Shown here: positions 42,496 to 50,746 of the stretch, piece by piece
Layout of the letters: every line of letters starts with the position of its first letter
Position numbering within the stretch: position 1 is the first letter of the stretch
Source: JAIBJN01 sp963842305
GTDB taxonomy: Bacteria > Actinomycetota > Thermoleophilia > Gaiellales > Gaiellaceae
Length of the DNA stretch: 64,000 nucleotides
Assembly: GCA_963842305.1 (NCBI GenBank)
Contig: CAWJFW010000008.1
Location: forward strand, 1-64,000
Direction: 5' to 3'
Made by a program: the position numbers and the translations under genes
Notes under the pieces: generated by a model
The model's database searches: none
Told to the model about the DNA's origin: nothing
Seen by the model: the letters and a program-made list of their open reading frames with translations, nothing else

Positions 42496-43566
42496 CTAGC
42501 TCGCCATCCCGAGGCCGATAGGCACTGCGAAGGCCGGGCTCGGCTCGGCGCCCTTGAGGCGCTTGCCGACGGAGACGCCTGCCAGCGGGTCGCCGACGCG
42601 GACCGGGACGCCGACGAGCTGCTGGAGCTCGGAGGCCAGGCCGGCAAGCTGCGCCGTGCCGCCTGCGAGGACGAGCTCGCGGATCCCGAGAGAATCGGGC
42701 TGGCCCTGGTAGAACTGGAGCGAGGAAACAAGCTCGCGACCGAAGCCCTGCAGGCCCGCCTTCAGCGCCTCGCGCGCGCGAACGGCCTGCTCGGGGCCGA
42801 CGCCCTCGGGAACCCGGTCGCCCTGGAGGCCTAGCTCGACCTTGATGCGCTCGGCCTCGTTGGCCTCGAGCTCGAGCCCGCGGGCGAGCGCGTCGGTCAG
42901 CGCGTTGCCGCCCCAGTCGAGGACGCGCGTGTACTCGCAACTGAAGCCGTCTGAGACGCCGAGGACGCTGCGCTCGGAACCGATTGAGATCGCGACGAGC
43001 GCGCTTCGCTCGGACCCACCGCCGGGCTCGGTTGCAAAGGCAGGGGTCAGAGCGCGCAGGAGCGCGAAGGCCTCCAGATCGACGCCGAGGAGGCGAATGC
43101 CGGCGAGGCGGCAGGCCTCGACGTAGGCCGCGACCAGGTCGCGGTAGGCGACGACGAGGAGGACGCGCTTCGACGGCGAGCCGTCGGCGGCGGTGCCCTC
43201 GCTCAGGATCTGGAAGTCGAGGACCGCCTCGTCGATCGGGATCGGAAGCGCCTCCTGGGCGCGGAAGCGCACGGCGTTGGCGAGCTGCTTCGGATCGTCG
43301 ATGCCGGAGACCTCGATCGTCCGGACGCCGATGCGGTTGTTGGCGAGGCCGATGCGGACGTTGCGCTTGGGCAGCTTGTTCTTCCCGAAGAACTCCTTGA
43401 GCGCCTCGGCGAGCGCCTCGACCTCGCGCAGCTCGCCGCCGGCGATGACGCCTGGAGGTAGCGGGCCTCCCGCGAGCTGCACGACCTCGGCGGAGCCGTT
43501 CACGGCGACGCACGCAGCGTTGAGCCGCGAGGCGCCGAGCTTCAGACCGACAACCTTCTTCGCCAC
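42496..43566 (-). CDS. pilM: Actin-like pilus assembly ATPase PilM
   Basis: 356 residues. The actin-like phosphate loops are VVGLKLGASRLNAACVAV (N-terminal) and ALVAISIGSERSVLGVSDG, and the adenosine motif is ELVLAGGTAQLAGLASEL. NNRIGVRTIEVSGIDDPKQLANAVRFRAQEALP is typical of PilM. It forms the cytosolic ring that binds the PilN N-terminus. Confidence 0.93.
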   Translation of the reverse strand: MAKKVVGLKLGASRLNAACVAVNGSAEVVQLAGGPLPPGVIAGGELREVEALAEALKEFFGKNKLPKRNVRIGLANNRIGVRTIEVSGIDDPKQLANAVRFRAQEALPIPIDEAVLDFQILSEGTAADGSPSKRVLLVVAYRDLVAAYVEACRLAGIRLLGVDLEAFALLRALTPAFATEPGGGSERSALVAISIGSERSVLGVSDGFSCEYTRVLDWGGNALTDALARGLELEANEAERIKVELGLQGDRVPEGVGPEQAVRAREALKAGLQGFGRELVSSLQFYQGQPDSLGIRELVLAGGTAQLAGLASELQQLVGVPVRVGDPLAGVSVGKRLKGAEPSPAFAVPIGLGMAS

Positions 43567-43578
43567 AGCGTTGGCTCC

Positions 43579-44778
43579 CTAGCCTCCGGCCACCCGCAGG
43601 TTTCCGGTCGGGTCGGGGGCGACGAGCCCGTTTCGCTGAAGCAGGCTCCTGAGCTGTTCCGGCCGGCTCGAGCGCTGCAGCGCCAGGTCGGCGGTGATCT
43701 TGCCGAAGCGGACGAGCTCCAGCATCGCCTGCTCGAGCGTCTGCATCCCGCGGCTCGTATTGGTTTGCATGACCGAGTAGATCTGCTCCACCTTCGCCTG
43801 GCGGATGAGGTTGCGGACCGCGTCGTCCGGAAGCAGGACCTCGAGTGCCGCGACGCGGCCGCGCCCGTCGGCGGTGGGAAGGAGGGTCTGCGTGACGATC
43901 CCCTGGAGCGTCGAGGCGATCTGCACCCGGATCTGCTCCTGCTGGGCGGCGGGAAAGACGTCGATGAGGCGGTCGACTGTGGAGGGCGCGTCCTGCGTGT
44001 GCAAGGTGGCGAAGACGAGATGCCCGGTCTCTGCGGCAGTCAGCGCGGTCCCGATCGTCTCGAGATCGCGCATCTCGCCGAGCAGGATCACGTCGGGGTC
44101 CTGGCGGAGCGCGCCGCGGAGCGCGTCGGCGAAGCTGGTCGCATCGGGCCCGATCTCGCGCTGGTTGACGATGCAGCGCTTGTGCCGGTGGAGGAACTCG
44201 ATCGGGTCCTCGATGGTCATGATGTGGTCCTCGCGCGTCCGATTGATCTCGTCGATCACCGCGGCGAGCGTCGTCGATTTGCCCGAGCCCGTCGGGCCGG
44301 TCACGAGGACGAGGCCGCGGGGCCTGGTCGTGAAGTCCTTGAGCACGGTCGGAAGGCCGAGCTGCTCGATCGTCTTCAGCTCCGCAGGGATGAGGCGGAA
44401 GGCCGCGCCGAGGCTCTCGCGCTGGAAGTAGACGTTCACGCGAAAGCGCGCGAGACCTGGGATCGAGTACGAGATGTCGATCTGGCGCCTCGTCTCGAAG
44501 ATCTTCTGCTGCTCGGTCGAGAGGATCCGGTACAGCATCCGCTGGGTGTCGTCCGGACTCAGACGCGCGAAGTCGGCGAGCCGCTCGAGCGATCCGTTGA
44601 CGCGGATGACCGGCTCGGAACCGACGGTGACGTGGAGGTCCGACGCGCCTCGAACGACCACCTGCTCGAGCAGGTCGTCGACCGACCCGGCGGTTCGGCG
44701 CTCGGGTGGCGCGGGCGCAGCGGCCTCGGGGGCAGGCTGCGCAGAAGGTTCGTGGGTCGGCTGCAGCATCGGTTCCAT
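43579..44778 (-). CDS. pilT: Pilus retraction-type ATPase PilT (first copy)
   Basis: 399 residues. An Ala/Pro-rich N-terminus (residues 1-30) precedes the PilT core: Walker A GPTGSGKSTT, Asp box (MTIEDPIEFLH), Walker B (DVILLGEMRDLETI), His box (GHLVFATLHT) and the AIRNLIRE-equivalent DAVRNLIRQAKVEQIYSVMQT. The ATPase powers pilus retraction or twitching. It is the first gene of the operon running down to pilC, divergent from pilA. Confidence 0.95.
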   Translation of the reverse strand: MEPMLQPTHEPSAQPAPEAAAPAPPERRTAGSVDDLLEQVVVRGASDLHVTVGSEPVIRVNGSLERLADFARLSPDDTQRMLYRILSTEQQKIFETRRQIDISYSIPGLARFRVNVYFQRESLGAAFRLIPAELKTIEQLGLPTVLKDFTTRPRGLVLVTGPTGSGKSTTLAAVIDEINRTREDHIMTIEDPIEFLHRHKRCIVNQREIGPDATSFADALRGALRQDPDVILLGEMRDLETIGTALTAAETGHLVFATLHTQDAPSTVDRLIDVFPAAQQEQIRVQIASTLQGIVTQTLLPTADGRGRVAALEVLLPDDAVRNLIRQAKVEQIYSVMQTNTSRGMQTLEQAMLELVRFGKITADLALQRSSRPEQLRSLLQRNGLVAPDPTGNLRVAGG

Positions 44779-44937
44779 GGATCGTCCCGACCGGTGCTAT
44801 CGGCACGGAATCCGCTTCACTTGATGAGGTGCGGAAAATCCCCCGATCGAGGGCACGCCGGGCCGTTCGAGACTGTCGATACATCCCCCTGAGCCACTGC
44901 ACGCCCTATCGCTTGTTCCAAGGAAGGAGTTCCGCTC

Positions 44938-45330
44938 ATGATTCAGAGGCTCAGGAACCGGATTTCGCGCTCGGAGACCGACGGGGGTTTCACCCTCATC
45001 GAGCTCCTTGTCGTGATCATCATCATCGGCATCCTGCTCGCGATTGCGATCCCGTCGTACCTCAGCTTCCGCGCCCGCGCGGAGCGCTCGGCATCGCAGG
45101 CGAACGTTCGCGCTTCGATCCCCGGCGTCGAGGCCTTCTACGCCGACCACACGGCGACCGGCTATTCCGGTCTCACGTCGGCGGTCCTGAAGGCGTCGTA
45201 CGACGCAGGTATCAAGAACGTGAACGTCGTTCGCGCGACTGCTGCTTCGTACTGCATCCAGAGCGTCGTCGGCCAGGCCACGTACAAGAAGGCCGGCCCG
45301 GCTGCGGACATCACCTCCGGCGCCTGCTAG
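44938..45330 (+). CDS. pilA: Major type IVa pilin
   Basis: 130 residues. A 17-residue leader (MIQRLRNRISRSETDGG) precedes the mature FTLIELLVVIIIIGILLAIAIPSYL helix, with the methylated Phe at +1 and Glu at +5. The globular part is small, and two Cys (SYCIQS, SGAC at the very end) can form the D-region disulfide. AAGGAAGGAG lies before the ATG. A strong terminator follows, as expected for an abundant product. Confidence 0.95.
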   Translation: MIQRLRNRISRSETDGGFTLIELLVVIIIIGILLAIAIPSYLSFRARAERSASQANVRASIPGVEAFYADHTATGYSGLTSAVLKASYDAGIKNVNVVRATAASYCIQSVVGQATYKKAGPAADITSGAC

Positions 45331-45353
45331 AAGGTCTCGGAGCACGATTCGGG

Positions 45354-45383
45354 AAGGGCGCGGGAGACCGCGCCCTTTCTTCT
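45354..45383 (+). terminator. Intrinsic terminator after pilA
   Basis: 10-bp perfect stem AAGGGCGCGG / CCGCGCCCTT with a GAGA tetraloop, followed by TTTCTTCTT. This is the clearest rho-independent terminator in the window. Confidence 0.85.
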
Positions 45384-45420
45384 TAAGACACGCATCGTCA
45401 CTGCCGATAGGGAACGTGGA

Positions 45421-46368
45421 ATGCGGCAGCAACTACGACTCCGCGTACTCGTCCCCGTCGCAGTGCTGGGCCTCCTCGGCGCCGGCTTCGGCGCGTTCGC
45501 CATGGGCGGGCCGTCCGAGCCCGAGTCGATCCCGGTGCTGCCGGCGACCAGCTCTGGCGCGGTGGACACCGGCGCGATCGACACTGGCGCGACGGACACG
45601 GGCACGACGGACACCGGGCCGGCCCCCAGCCCACCCCCGCTTCCCACCGCCGGCGAGGTAGACCCCGCCACCTGGGCGCAGCAGGCGAACGCCCTCTGCG
45701 CCCAGCTGAACAACGACGTGGAACCGCTGACCCACTTCGAGTCGCCCAAGGAGGCCGAGGAGTCCGTCGCCGCCATCCTGAAGCTGGCGCAGCAGTTCGA
45801 AACGGACTTCGTCGCCATCGGTTGGCCCAGCGGGGAAAAGGCCGCCGTGCTCGAGCTGCACGCGACCTTCCCGACCGTCATCGATTTCCTCGAGCAGGTT
45901 CAATCGGCGCTCGAGGTCGAGGACGTCGATCAGCTGATCGCCCTCACCAGGCCGAAGCCGGGAGTCCAGGCCGCGGCCAAGGAGTTCGACGCCGAGCTGC
46001 GCCGGCTCGGTGCCGACACGTGCGCGAAGAACTCGCCCGTCGACACCGCGCCGATCCGGGCGTCCGGCGCCCTCCAGTGGCAACTCCTGAAGTACCGCGT
46101 CGTGGTCGTCGTCTTCTACTCGCCCGAGTCCGACGTCGACGGGGCTGCCGTCGCGGAGGCGCGCGCCGCGGCGCTCGACATGAACGCCGGGTTCGTTCCA
46201 GTCGACGTCACCGACGAGAAGCAGGTGGCCGCCATCGCGATCGGCTACGAGGTCACCGGCTCTCCGACGGTACTGGTGATCAGCCGGGGGCCGGAGCTCC
46301 GTTCCGAGTTCACCGGGATCGTGGATCGCGAGACCGTCGCCCAGGCGGTCCGAAACGCGCGCCAGTGA
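45421..46368 (+). CDS. Membrane-anchored thioredoxin-fold-like protein lacking CxxC
   Basis: 315 residues. An N-terminal membrane segment (VLVPVAVLGLLGAGFGAFAMG) leads into a repetitive DTGA-type linker (VDTGAIDTGATDTGTTDTGP), a helical domain (residues ~75-205) and a C-terminal thioredoxin-like fold (YRVVVVVFYSPESDVDG...NAGFVPVDVTDEKQVAAIAIGYEVTGSPTVLVISRG). Where thioredoxins carry WCxxC it has SPESD, so it should not be a disulfide oxidoreductase. Located just after pilA; a structural or chaperone role near the pilus is inferred. Confidence 0.75.
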   Translation: MRQQLRLRVLVPVAVLGLLGAGFGAFAMGGPSEPESIPVLPATSSGAVDTGAIDTGATDTGTTDTGPAPSPPPLPTAGEVDPATWAQQANALCAQLNNDVEPLTHFESPKEAEESVAAILKLAQQFETDFVAIGWPSGEKAAVLELHATFPTVIDFLEQVQSALEVEDVDQLIALTRPKPGVQAAAKEFDAELRRLGADTCAKNSPVDTAPIRASGALQWQLLKYRVVVVVFYSPESDVDGAAVAEARAAALDMNAGFVPVDVTDEKQVAAIAIGYEVTGSPTVLVISRGPELRSEFTGIVDRETVAQAVRNARQ

Positions 46369-46619
46369 GCGACGCGGCCCTCGAGCCGCAGGAGCTCGCG
46401 CTCCGGTTGGTCCGCAAGGAGGGCCGCGAGCTCGTGCGCCTGCGCTACGTCGAGGAGCAAGACGCCTTTCTCGTCGAGTGCGAGGTCTATCCCGTCGGCG
46501 GCCTGCGCGTCGAGCCGCTGCGACCCGGGCCCTACCGCTTCGGGACGCAGGACGAGGCGGACACCTTCATCCGGGAGGCGATCACGATCTTCGAGTACCT
46601 CGGGTGCGATGTCACGTGA
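46365..46619 (+). CDS. Small hypothetical protein
   Basis: 84 residues. The GTG at 46365 overlaps the preceding stop (GTGA), so translation is coupled. It contains ALRLVRKEGRELVRLRYVEEQDAFLVECEVYP and ends ADTFIREAITIFEYLGCDVT. Balanced, soluble and protein-like composition, no recognised motif. Position between the thioredoxin-like gene and the vWA gene suggests a pilus-linked group. Confidence 0.65.
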   Translation: MSDAALEPQELALRLVRKEGRELVRLRYVEEQDAFLVECEVYPVGGLRVEPLRPGPYRFGTQDEADTFIREAITIFEYLGCDVT

Positions 46620-46728
46620 ATCGGTCGAATCCCCTCATCGGGGGCTTCCCAAGGCCGCGTCTCCACCCAGAGTGCGACGGGTAAGCAGTTCTACCCCAGT
46701 AAGCCCACGAACGGGAATCGGAGCGCAA

Positions 46729-47958
46729 ATGCCGACAATGAGGACGCTCCTGCCGCGGAACGACGAACGCGGCCAGGTCTTTGTTTTCCTGGCCGTCATG
46801 CTCATCGTCCTCCTGGGCTGCGCGGCCCTCGTGGTCGACGTCGGGCGGGCTTACCTCGCCAAGCGCCACCTTCAGGCTTCGGCCGACGCCGCCGCAACGG
46901 CCGGCGCGCTGGAGCTTCCCGATCCGATCGCCGCTCAGACATTTGCGGCGAACTACAGCGGGCAGGACGGCGCCAAGAACGACAACAACAAGCTTCCCTC
47001 GGTCGCCACGACCGTGGAGACAAAGTGCCTCTCGTTCGCACCGTGCAGCCCTGTGAATACGGTCGTCGTGAAGCAGACCACCGTCGTCCCGACCATCTTC
47101 GCCAAGGTGCTCGGCATCGACCACTTCACGATCAAGGCGACTGCGACAGCGTGCTCACCGTGCTCGTCGAAACCGCTCGACATCATGCTGGTCCTGGACC
47201 GCACCGGGTCGATGTGCCAGACCTCGAGCGGCCAGAACGACCCAGCCTGTACGGACCTGAACAACGCCCGAAACGGCCTCCTCGAGTTCGTCCAGTACAT
47301 GGACCCGGCGATCCACAAGATCGGCCTGGCCGTCTTCCCGCCGGCGACGAGCAGCGGCACGCGCTGCAACACGCCCGCGTCGGGCAACTACAACTCGACC
47401 TCGGCCGTGTATACGGTGGCGCCGCTCGCGAACGACTACAAGGTCGGGAACAACCTCAACAACTCCTCCCGGCTGGTCTCGACGATCCGCTGCCAGCTGG
47501 GCGGCGGGAGCACGGCCTACGCGGACGCCCTCGAGAAGGCGCAGGCGGAGCTGAACAGCTCCCGTGGCCGCCCAGGTGTCCAGAACGTGATCGTCTTCTT
47601 CTCAGACGGCGCGGCGAACACCGGGCCGACCTTCTACTCCTCGTCGTCGCCCTACCGCCGGCAGCCGTGCCACCAGGGTGTCAGCTCCTCCAGCGTCATC
47701 AAGGGCACCGGCACGCTGGTCTACTCGATCGGCTACGACCTCGACGCCCTGAACGGCGGCGCGAACATCTGCGAGAACGGCGTCACCGGCGCCAACGAGT
47801 CACCGGCCATCACCGCCTACGACGCGATTCGCCTGATCGCGACGAACGGCGACACGTTCTTCAACCGTCCGAACCCCGGCGACCTGACGCGCGTCTACAC
47901 ACAGATCGCCGCGGAGATCGGCGGCACCCGCATCATCCCGAACGAAGACGGTTCGTAG
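46729..47958 (+). CDS. TadG-like protein: TadE-type N-terminus plus von Willebrand factor A domain
   Basis: About 409 residues. The N-terminus NDERGQVFVFLAVMLIVLLGCAALVVDVGRAYLAKRHLQASADAAATAGAL is the Flp/TadG-type pilin-like anchor. A vWA domain follows (LDIMLVLDRTGSM MIDAS; VQNVIVFFSDGAANTG; ALEKAQAEL) ending ARTRVYTQIAAEIGG-like. Many Cys in the ectodomain. GGAG lies 9 nt before ATG 46729. TadG belongs to Tad pili, so its place beside a type IVa pilA is notable; a surface adhesin function is inferred. Confidence 0.85.
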   Translation: MPTMRTLLPRNDERGQVFVFLAVMLIVLLGCAALVVDVGRAYLAKRHLQASADAAATAGALELPDPIAAQTFAANYSGQDGAKNDNNKLPSVATTVETKCLSFAPCSPVNTVVVKQTTVVPTIFAKVLGIDHFTIKATATACSPCSSKPLDIMLVLDRTGSMCQTSSGQNDPACTDLNNARNGLLEFVQYMDPAIHKIGLAVFPPATSSGTRCNTPASGNYNSTSAVYTVAPLANDYKVGNNLNNSSRLVSTIRCQLGGGSTAYADALEKAQAELNSSRGRPGVQNVIVFFSDGAANTGPTFYSSSSPYRRQPCHQGVSSSSVIKGTGTLVYSIGYDLDALNGGANICENGVTGANESPAITAYDAIRLIATNGDTFFNRPNPGDLTRVYTQIAAEIGGTRIIPNEDGS

Positions 47959-48052
47959 CCGTCGGCCACGGGCGCAACGAGGACGCAGTCTTCGGGACGA
48001 GCACGCGGCCCGGCGGCACAGACTGCGTTTCGTCCAGCCCCTCCTACTAGAC
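47959..48052. repeat. Partial copy of the 19.1-kb palindromic repeat
   Basis: Between the convergent vWA and pilB genes, sequence from about 47968 aligns by eye with the right half of the 19091-19256 palindrome (ACGGGCGC..., GAGGACGCAG, GGCACAG, CCCTCCTA). It also has its own internal pairing (ACGAGGACGCAGTCT with AGACTGCGTTTCGT). A left outer arm is absent. Likely a member of the same extragenic repeat family. Confidence 0.65.
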
Positions 48053-49894
48053 GAGGACGCGGGCGAGCTCCTCGAGGGAGGTCAGCCCGGAGACGACCTT
48101 GGAGAGTCCGTCGTCCCAGAGGGTCTGCATGCCCGTCTCGAGAGCGGCCCGCTCGAGCTCCTCACGGCTCGCATGCTGCGCCGCGAGCCGGCTGACCTCT
48201 TCGTTCATCACCATCAGCTGGTAGATGCCGATCCGGCCCTTGTAGCCGGTCTGGTTGCAGCGCGGGCAGCCGCGCTTGCGATAGAGGGCAACCCCGTCGG
48301 CCGAGGCCGCTTGCTCGGCGCTGAAGCGCGCCTCGAGCATCTCCTCCCGCGTGGCCATGTACATCTCACAGCAGTGGGTGCAGAGCTTCCGCGCGAGCCG
48401 CTGGGCGAGGACCGCCGTCACGGCCGACCCGGTCAGGAACGGCTCGACGCCCATCTCGTTCAGTCGGGTGAGCGCGCTGGGAGCATCGTTCGTGTGCAGG
48501 GTCGAGAGGACGAAGTGACCGGTGAGGGCCGCCTCGATCGCCATCTTCGCCGTCTCGGCGTCGCGGATCTCTCCCACCATCACCACATCGGGGTCCGACC
48601 GCAGGATCGAGCGCAGCGCGGCCGAGAAGGTCATGCCGGCACGGAGGTTGACCTGCACCTGGTTGAGGCCGGCGAGCCGGTACTCGACCGGATCCTCGAC
48701 CGTGATGATGTTGATCTCGGGGCGGTTGATCTCGTTGAGCGACGCGTAGAGGGTCGTCGACTTACCGGAGCCGGTCGGCCCCGTGACGAGCAGCGCCCCG
48801 GTCGGCTTGACGACGATCTCCTCGAAGACCTCCTGCATCTCGTCGGAGAGGCCGAGCTCGGCGAGGGTCGGCGGCCGCTTCGACTTGTCGAGGAGGCGCA
48901 TGACGACCCCCTCGCCCTCGACCGTGGGCAGGACGGCGACGCGGATGTCGAGCAGGCGACCCGCTGCCTTCGCGTTCAGCGAGATGCGGCCGTCCTGCGG
49001 CTTGCGCCGCTCGGCGATGTCGAGCTTGGCGAGCACCTTCAAGCGGGTGGTCACGCCGGGCGCGAGCCGCTTCGGGATGCGCTGCAGCTCGTGGAGGACG
49101 CCGTCGACGCGGGAACGCACGACCAGCGCGTCGTCCTGGGGGTCGAAGTGGATGTCGCTCGCCCCGTCCTCGGCGGCCTGGAGGATGATCGAGTTGACGA
49201 GCCGGACGAGTGGAGCGTCGGAGACGCCGTCCTCTGCCTCGAGGTCGTCGCCCTCCCCCTCGTCATCGGCGCCGAGGTCGAACTCCTCCTCGACGAGCGC
49301 CGCACGCTCCCAGGCTTCCGAGGCGCGCTCGAGGCGCTTGAGCTCGAGCTCGATCTCCTCCCTGGGCGCGACGCCGATATCGAGCGCATAGCGCGTGGCG
49401 AGCCGCAGCTCGTCGATCGCCTGGACGTTCGTCGGGTCGGCGATCGCGATGCGGAGCCGGTCGCCCGCGATCTGGTAGGGGATCGCCTCGGCGCGCTTGA
49501 GCACGTGCGCCGGAATCGACTCGGCGGCGAGCTTCTGGACGCCGGTCGAGAGGTCGACATACGGGAGGTGGTGGCGCTCGGCGAGCTCCATTGCGTCGTT
49601 CGTCTCCACCTGGGCACCGGTGCGCGCGCCGGGCAAGAGGAGCTCCGAGCTCGCCGTCAGGCCCTCGTCCATGATCGCCTGCGCAAGCGACCCCGACCCG
49701 GCGCGCGAACGGGCCATGGCCAGCCGGTCAAGCGGGACCAATCCGGTGGTCTCGATCAGGTCCGCGACGAGCTGCGCGAGCGCGCTCCCGGAGATGCCCG
49801 CGCCCGGCGGATACTCCGGCTGCACGTCCGGAGGCGTCTGCTCGTCCTCGTTCGCCCCGCTCCGTCGCAGCGGCTGAAGGTCGTCGAACTCCAT
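48047..49894 (-). CDS. pilB: Pilus assembly ATPase PilB
   Basis: 615 residues. An N-terminal GspE/MshE-N domain (residues ~45-200) is followed by the AAA-like core: FDPQDDALVVRSRVDGV, Walker A GPTGSGKSTT, Asp box (ITVEDPVEYRL), Walker B (DVVMVGEIRDAETA), His box (GHFVLSTLHTNDA), and the zinc tetracysteine CTHC...CPRCNQTGYKGRIG. ATP hydrolysis drives pilus extension. Last gene of the pilT2-to-pilB operon. Confidence 0.96.
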   Translation of the reverse strand: MEFDDLQPLRRSGANEDEQTPPDVQPEYPPGAGISGSALAQLVADLIETTGLVPLDRLAMARSRAGSGSLAQAIMDEGLTASSELLLPGARTGAQVETNDAMELAERHHLPYVDLSTGVQKLAAESIPAHVLKRAEAIPYQIAGDRLRIAIADPTNVQAIDELRLATRYALDIGVAPREEIELELKRLERASEAWERAALVEEEFDLGADDEGEGDDLEAEDGVSDAPLVRLVNSIILQAAEDGASDIHFDPQDDALVVRSRVDGVLHELQRIPKRLAPGVTTRLKVLAKLDIAERRKPQDGRISLNAKAAGRLLDIRVAVLPTVEGEGVVMRLLDKSKRPPTLAELGLSDEMQEVFEEIVVKPTGALLVTGPTGSGKSTTLYASLNEINRPEINIITVEDPVEYRLAGLNQVQVNLRAGMTFSAALRSILRSDPDVVMVGEIRDAETAKMAIEAALTGHFVLSTLHTNDAPSALTRLNEMGVEPFLTGSAVTAVLAQRLARKLCTHCCEMYMATREEMLEARFSAEQAASADGVALYRKRGCPRCNQTGYKGRIGIYQLMVMNEEVSRLAAQHASREELERAALETGMQTLWDDGLSKVVSGLTSLEELARVLV

Positions 49895-49952
49895 GTGACA
49901 GGGTTATCGGCCGCGCGAGCTTGATCCCCAAGAGGGGGGATCGGCTCGAGCG

Positions 49953-50711
49953 CTACAAGCCGCTGCCGCTGAGGTACGCGTCGAGGAGCGCGTCGCCGTA
50001 GAAGAGCGCGACGACGGCGCCGAACGCGAGAAAGGGGCCGAACGGGATGGCCATCTTGCGGGCGGCCGAGCCGTGGCGGGCCAGGAGCACGACAGCCGGC
50101 ACGAGAGCCGCGAGCATCCCGATCATGAGGCCGACGAGCACGAGCTTGCCGAGCATGGCGCCGAGCAGGAGGCAGAGCTTGACGTCCCCCATCCCCATCC
50201 CCTTCGGATAGGCGAGCAGCGCGGCGAAGAGAAAGAGGGCCGCGCCGAGCGGCGCCAGAATCCACTCGAGCCACTGGTCCGGGTGAAGGACGAGCTGCGC
50301 TGCGAAGACGATTGCCGCCGAGGGTAGGACGATCTTGTCCGGGAGGATGTGCCGTTCGAAGTCGATGGCGGAGAGGACGACGAGCGTCGCGCAGAAGAAG
50401 GCCGCGAGGAACGCGTCAGGGGTCAGACCGAACGACAGGAAGCTCGCGACGACGAGGAATGCGGTGAGGAGCTCGACTGCGAGATAGCGGAGGCCGATGC
50501 GCGCGCCGCAGGTCCGGCAGCGGCCGCGAAGCAGGAGGTACGAGACGACCGGGACGTTGTCCCGCCAGGCGATCTGCGTCCCGCAAGAGCCGCAGGACGA
50601 GGGCGGCCTGACCAGAGAGCGACCCTCCGGCAGCCGCGCAGCCACGACGTTCAGGAAGCTCCCCAGCGCGAGCGCGGGCGGCAGCAGCACGAAGGCGAGG
50701 GCGACGTTCAT
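49953..50711 (-). CDS. pilD: Prepilin peptidase/N-methyltransferase PilD
   Basis: 252 residues. N-terminal methylase zinc site CGSCGTQI...CRTCGARIG, then the aspartyl protease pair AIDFERHILPD and GMGMGDVKL. About eight membrane helices. It cleaves the class III leader and methylates the new N-terminus of PilA and minor pilins. Start ATG 50711 (MNVALAFVLLPPALALGSFLNVV). It lies 35 bp after the propeller gene and 58 bp before pilB. Confidence 0.95.
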   Translation of the reverse strand: MNVALAFVLLPPALALGSFLNVVAARLPEGRSLVRPPSSCGSCGTQIAWRDNVPVVSYLLLRGRCRTCGARIGLRYLAVELLTAFLVVASFLSFGLTPDAFLAAFFCATLVVLSAIDFERHILPDKIVLPSAAIVFAAQLVLHPDQWLEWILAPLGAALFLFAALLAYPKGMGMGDVKLCLLLGAMLGKLVLVGLMIGMLAALVPAVVLLARHGSAARKMAIPFGPFLAFGAVVALFYGDALLDAYLSGSGL

Positions 50712-50746
50712 CTCACCACCGGTATCGGCGGCCCGGGCCGGACGCT

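Noticed and set aside
46620..46728. Possible riboswitch in the leader of the vWA gene
   Set aside because: The 109-bp leader has short complementary stretches only (CCCCTCATCGGGG) and no pattern I can match to a known class.
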